Source: DATKKM01 sp035542855
Lineage (GTDB): Bacteria > Chloroflexota > Dehalococcoidia > SM23-28-2 > RBG-16-64-32
Direction of reading: 5' to 3'
Length of the DNA: 6,411 bases
Assembly: GCA_035542855.1 (NCBI GenBank)
Contig: DATKKM010000030.1
Location: forward strand, 1-6,411
A program made the position numbers and the translations under genes. The notes beneath the pieces are model-generated. The model saw only the letters and a list, made by a program, of their open reading frames with translations. It was not told where the DNA came from and made no database searches. Shown piece after piece: positions 5,701 through 6,411 of the stretch; within the stretch, counting starts at the first letter, position 1; every line of letters starts with the position of its first letter.

Positions 5701-6411
5701 CGGCCTGCGTCCGATGCAGGGCGGTGCGATCATCGACCACGACGCGCTGGGCAAGGAGATCGAGCAGTTGCGGGCGCAGCTGCGAGCGATCGGGCCGGTG
5801 AACGTCGAGGCGCAGGTGGACTACGAATCGCTGAAGGAGCGGCACGACTTCCTGACCGGGCAGCTCGGCGACCTGGAGAACGCGGAGTCGGCGCTGCTGC
5901 GGGCGATCGACGAGCTGACGAACCTGATGCGCAAGAAGTTCGAGCTGACGTTCGAGCAGGTGGCGAAGAACTTCGAGCAGAACTTCACCACGTTCTTCGG
6001 CGGCGGCCACGCCAGGCTCAAGCTCTCCGACCCCAAGCACACCGAGACCTCCGGCGTGGAGATTGAGGCGCGGCCGCCCGGCAAGCGCACGAACAGCCTG
6101 ACGCAGCTGTCCGGCGGCGAGAAGTCGCTGACGTCTGTCTCGCTGCTGTTCGCGCTGCTGCAGGTGAACCCGGCGCCGTTCTGCGTGCTGGACGAGGTGG
6201 ACGCCATGCTGGACGAGGCAAACGTTGGCCGCTTCGCCAGGTCCATCAAGGAGCAGTCGCGGCGGACGCAGTTCATCGTCATCACGCACAACCGCCGCAC
6301 GATTGAGCAGGCGGACAGCATCTACGGCATCTCGATCGCGCCGGACGCGGCCTCGCGCGTGCTGTCCATGCGCCTGGCGGACGTGACGGAAGCAACCGGC
6401 GCTCAGAATTA
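2798..6411 (+). CDS. smc: Chromosome segregation protein SMC (complete except last base of stop)
   Basis: SMC is the ATPase core of the bacterial condensin complex with ScpA and ScpB. It loads onto DNA and organises and separates chromosomes. The frame is open for 1204 codons and ends on 'TA' at the edge, almost certainly an unfinished stop. The N-terminal head has Walker A GPNGSGKSN (31-39) and Q-loop Gln143. Coiled-coil arms rich in Glu, Arg, Ala and Leu run about 170-500 and 665-930. A hinge lies near 508-655 with a GFIWGG turn (645-650). The C-terminal head has signature LSGGEK (1104-1109), Walker B FCVLDEVDA (1128-1136, Asp1132 and Glu1133), a following LDEAN, and switch His1164. All catalytic residues are present. 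A Gly-rich, non-coiled stretch at about 935-977 joins the second arm to the GPVN region. The GTG start is the first possible start after the rnc stop, 6 nt downstream, and gives the family-typical MYLKRLELLGFKSFA. It has no clear Shine-Dalgarno, so coupling to rnc is likely. Confidence 0.96.
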   Translation, partial: MYLKRLELLGFKSFATKTVFDFGQGMTAIVGPNGSGKSNIADSLRWVLGETSNRLIRAKKLEDVIYAGSAKRPRADKVEVSMVLDNSSKWLPLDEEEVTITRRGSRNGDSDYYVNGRRAKLRDIQTILATASVSQNSYAIIGQGLVESVLSLRAEDRREMIEEAADIQRYRYKIEEAEQRLKQTAENVERVKLLVKEIAPRMSSLERQARRAGEHAVLSLQLQQALREYYEQRWEHAQEAVTVARASHDQAQAEFLQAKVSLETLQRELNELTERLEENRAAAAKAVAEREELDRKLRETEQRIAVATERRTILRARQEELTEELATVEAEKERAATILETGDDERSRLEGAVKEARQALADRQGELATMEAELRESRVHAADADAKAKRLQTVSAEMKGRIRKLREAAERLNGDVTRLDNRRRSIIHQMTEHLRLLHGLRTQDMQFLAEASGGGAKRETLEADVHHLRESLAMVEANQNARRGKLEGLEARLNVLLEAQAGSAGQEPVTLEGAVSAMYQVLRVPRGLEVAVAAVLGEQLDAFVFNHQADAVAAIYALVREDGPRAAAIPLDTMKQIYPLNVAKEKGVIGVASSLVKYPPRYEKLVAALLGRVVVVQDVDTAVRLLKRRIGTIVTTDGIVFDQSGFIWGGRPGEAKSFQLAYERDLESIPGEMERIQRAIDATEREAEMIRGRLRASETALAELTRDADAVISRRLELQDMVAVRQQKLAQLRGEIRGIMGSIENVREQQKSYMQQADLLEKERTGLLEEAEQAADTAKHLSKADNLFKDRRKTLQRAVNDATEALGRVDAELRSLNVQKETAAATLARIEAQANAKAVQLRGIEMEVSTLDTTLARDEKDAGEVRGELEKVAALQPDGEGARHLEARQADLHKQVVAGQTRTFEAERRTLETEADVRKWDTEIENMRQRMTEDGLVMAADGTVRPEKGGALDVEVPTWMIAEDEGGGGLRPMQGGAIIDHDALGKEIEQLRAQLRAIGPVNVEAQVDYESLKERHDFLTGQLGDLENAESALLRAIDELTNLMRKKFELTFEQVAKNFEQNFTTFFGGGHARLKLSDPKHTETSGVEIEARPPGKRTNSLTQLSGGEKSLTSVSLLFALLQVNPAPFCVLDEVDAMLDEANVGRFARSIKEQSRRTQFIVITHNRRTIEQADSIYGISIAPDAASRVLSMRLADVTEATGAQN

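Noticed and set aside
3068..6289. Long open frames on the minus strand opposite smc (up to about 376 codons)
   Set aside because: They are antisense shadows of a GC-rich, coiled-coil gene. Their translations are low-complexity Arg/Leu/Ser-rich with no domains, while the plus-strand frame encodes full SMC motifs.

Overview
This GC-rich bacterial window looks like housekeeping chromosome. The organism is probably a member of the Chloroflexota, such as a Dehalococcoidia-like lineage. That assignment rests on the style of the SMC protein, the rnc-smc pairing, the GC-rich codons and the frequent GTG starts. It is recall-based inference, not a database result. I saw no mobile element, CRISPR array, tRNA or rRNA.

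The left part (1-1941) is read on the minus strand. The first gene in transcription order is a class II tRNA nucleotidyltransferase/poly(A) polymerase-type gene (1941-697). It overlaps by 23 nt a small 81-residue protein (719-474) that carries eight well-ordered zinc-ligand candidates. A separate gene follows behind its own good promoter. It encodes a secreted protein with a carbohydrate-binding-like jellyroll start, and it runs off the left edge (411-1).

The right part (2093-6411) is read on the plus strand. RNase III (rnc, 2093-2791) is followed after 6 nt, in the same reading frame, by a chromosome-segregation SMC ATPase (smc, 2798 to the right edge). The smc gene is open for 1204 codons and the window ends on 'TA', almost certainly the first two bases of its stop codon.

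The 151-bp divergent gap (1942-2092) holds a strong sigma-A-type promoter for rnc-smc. About 20 nt downstream of the predicted transcript start lies a compact GC hairpin with a T-rich tail, which looks like an intrinsic terminator inside the rnc leader. This is the best regulatory signal in the window.

The observations most worth checking are the terminator in the rnc leader, the C4HC3-like small protein coupled to the nucleotidyltransferase, the loss of a conserved metal-binding Asp in RNase III, the promoter with helically phased direct repeats ahead of the secreted protein, and the Gly-rich linker in SMC. I found no convincing novel multi-gene system.
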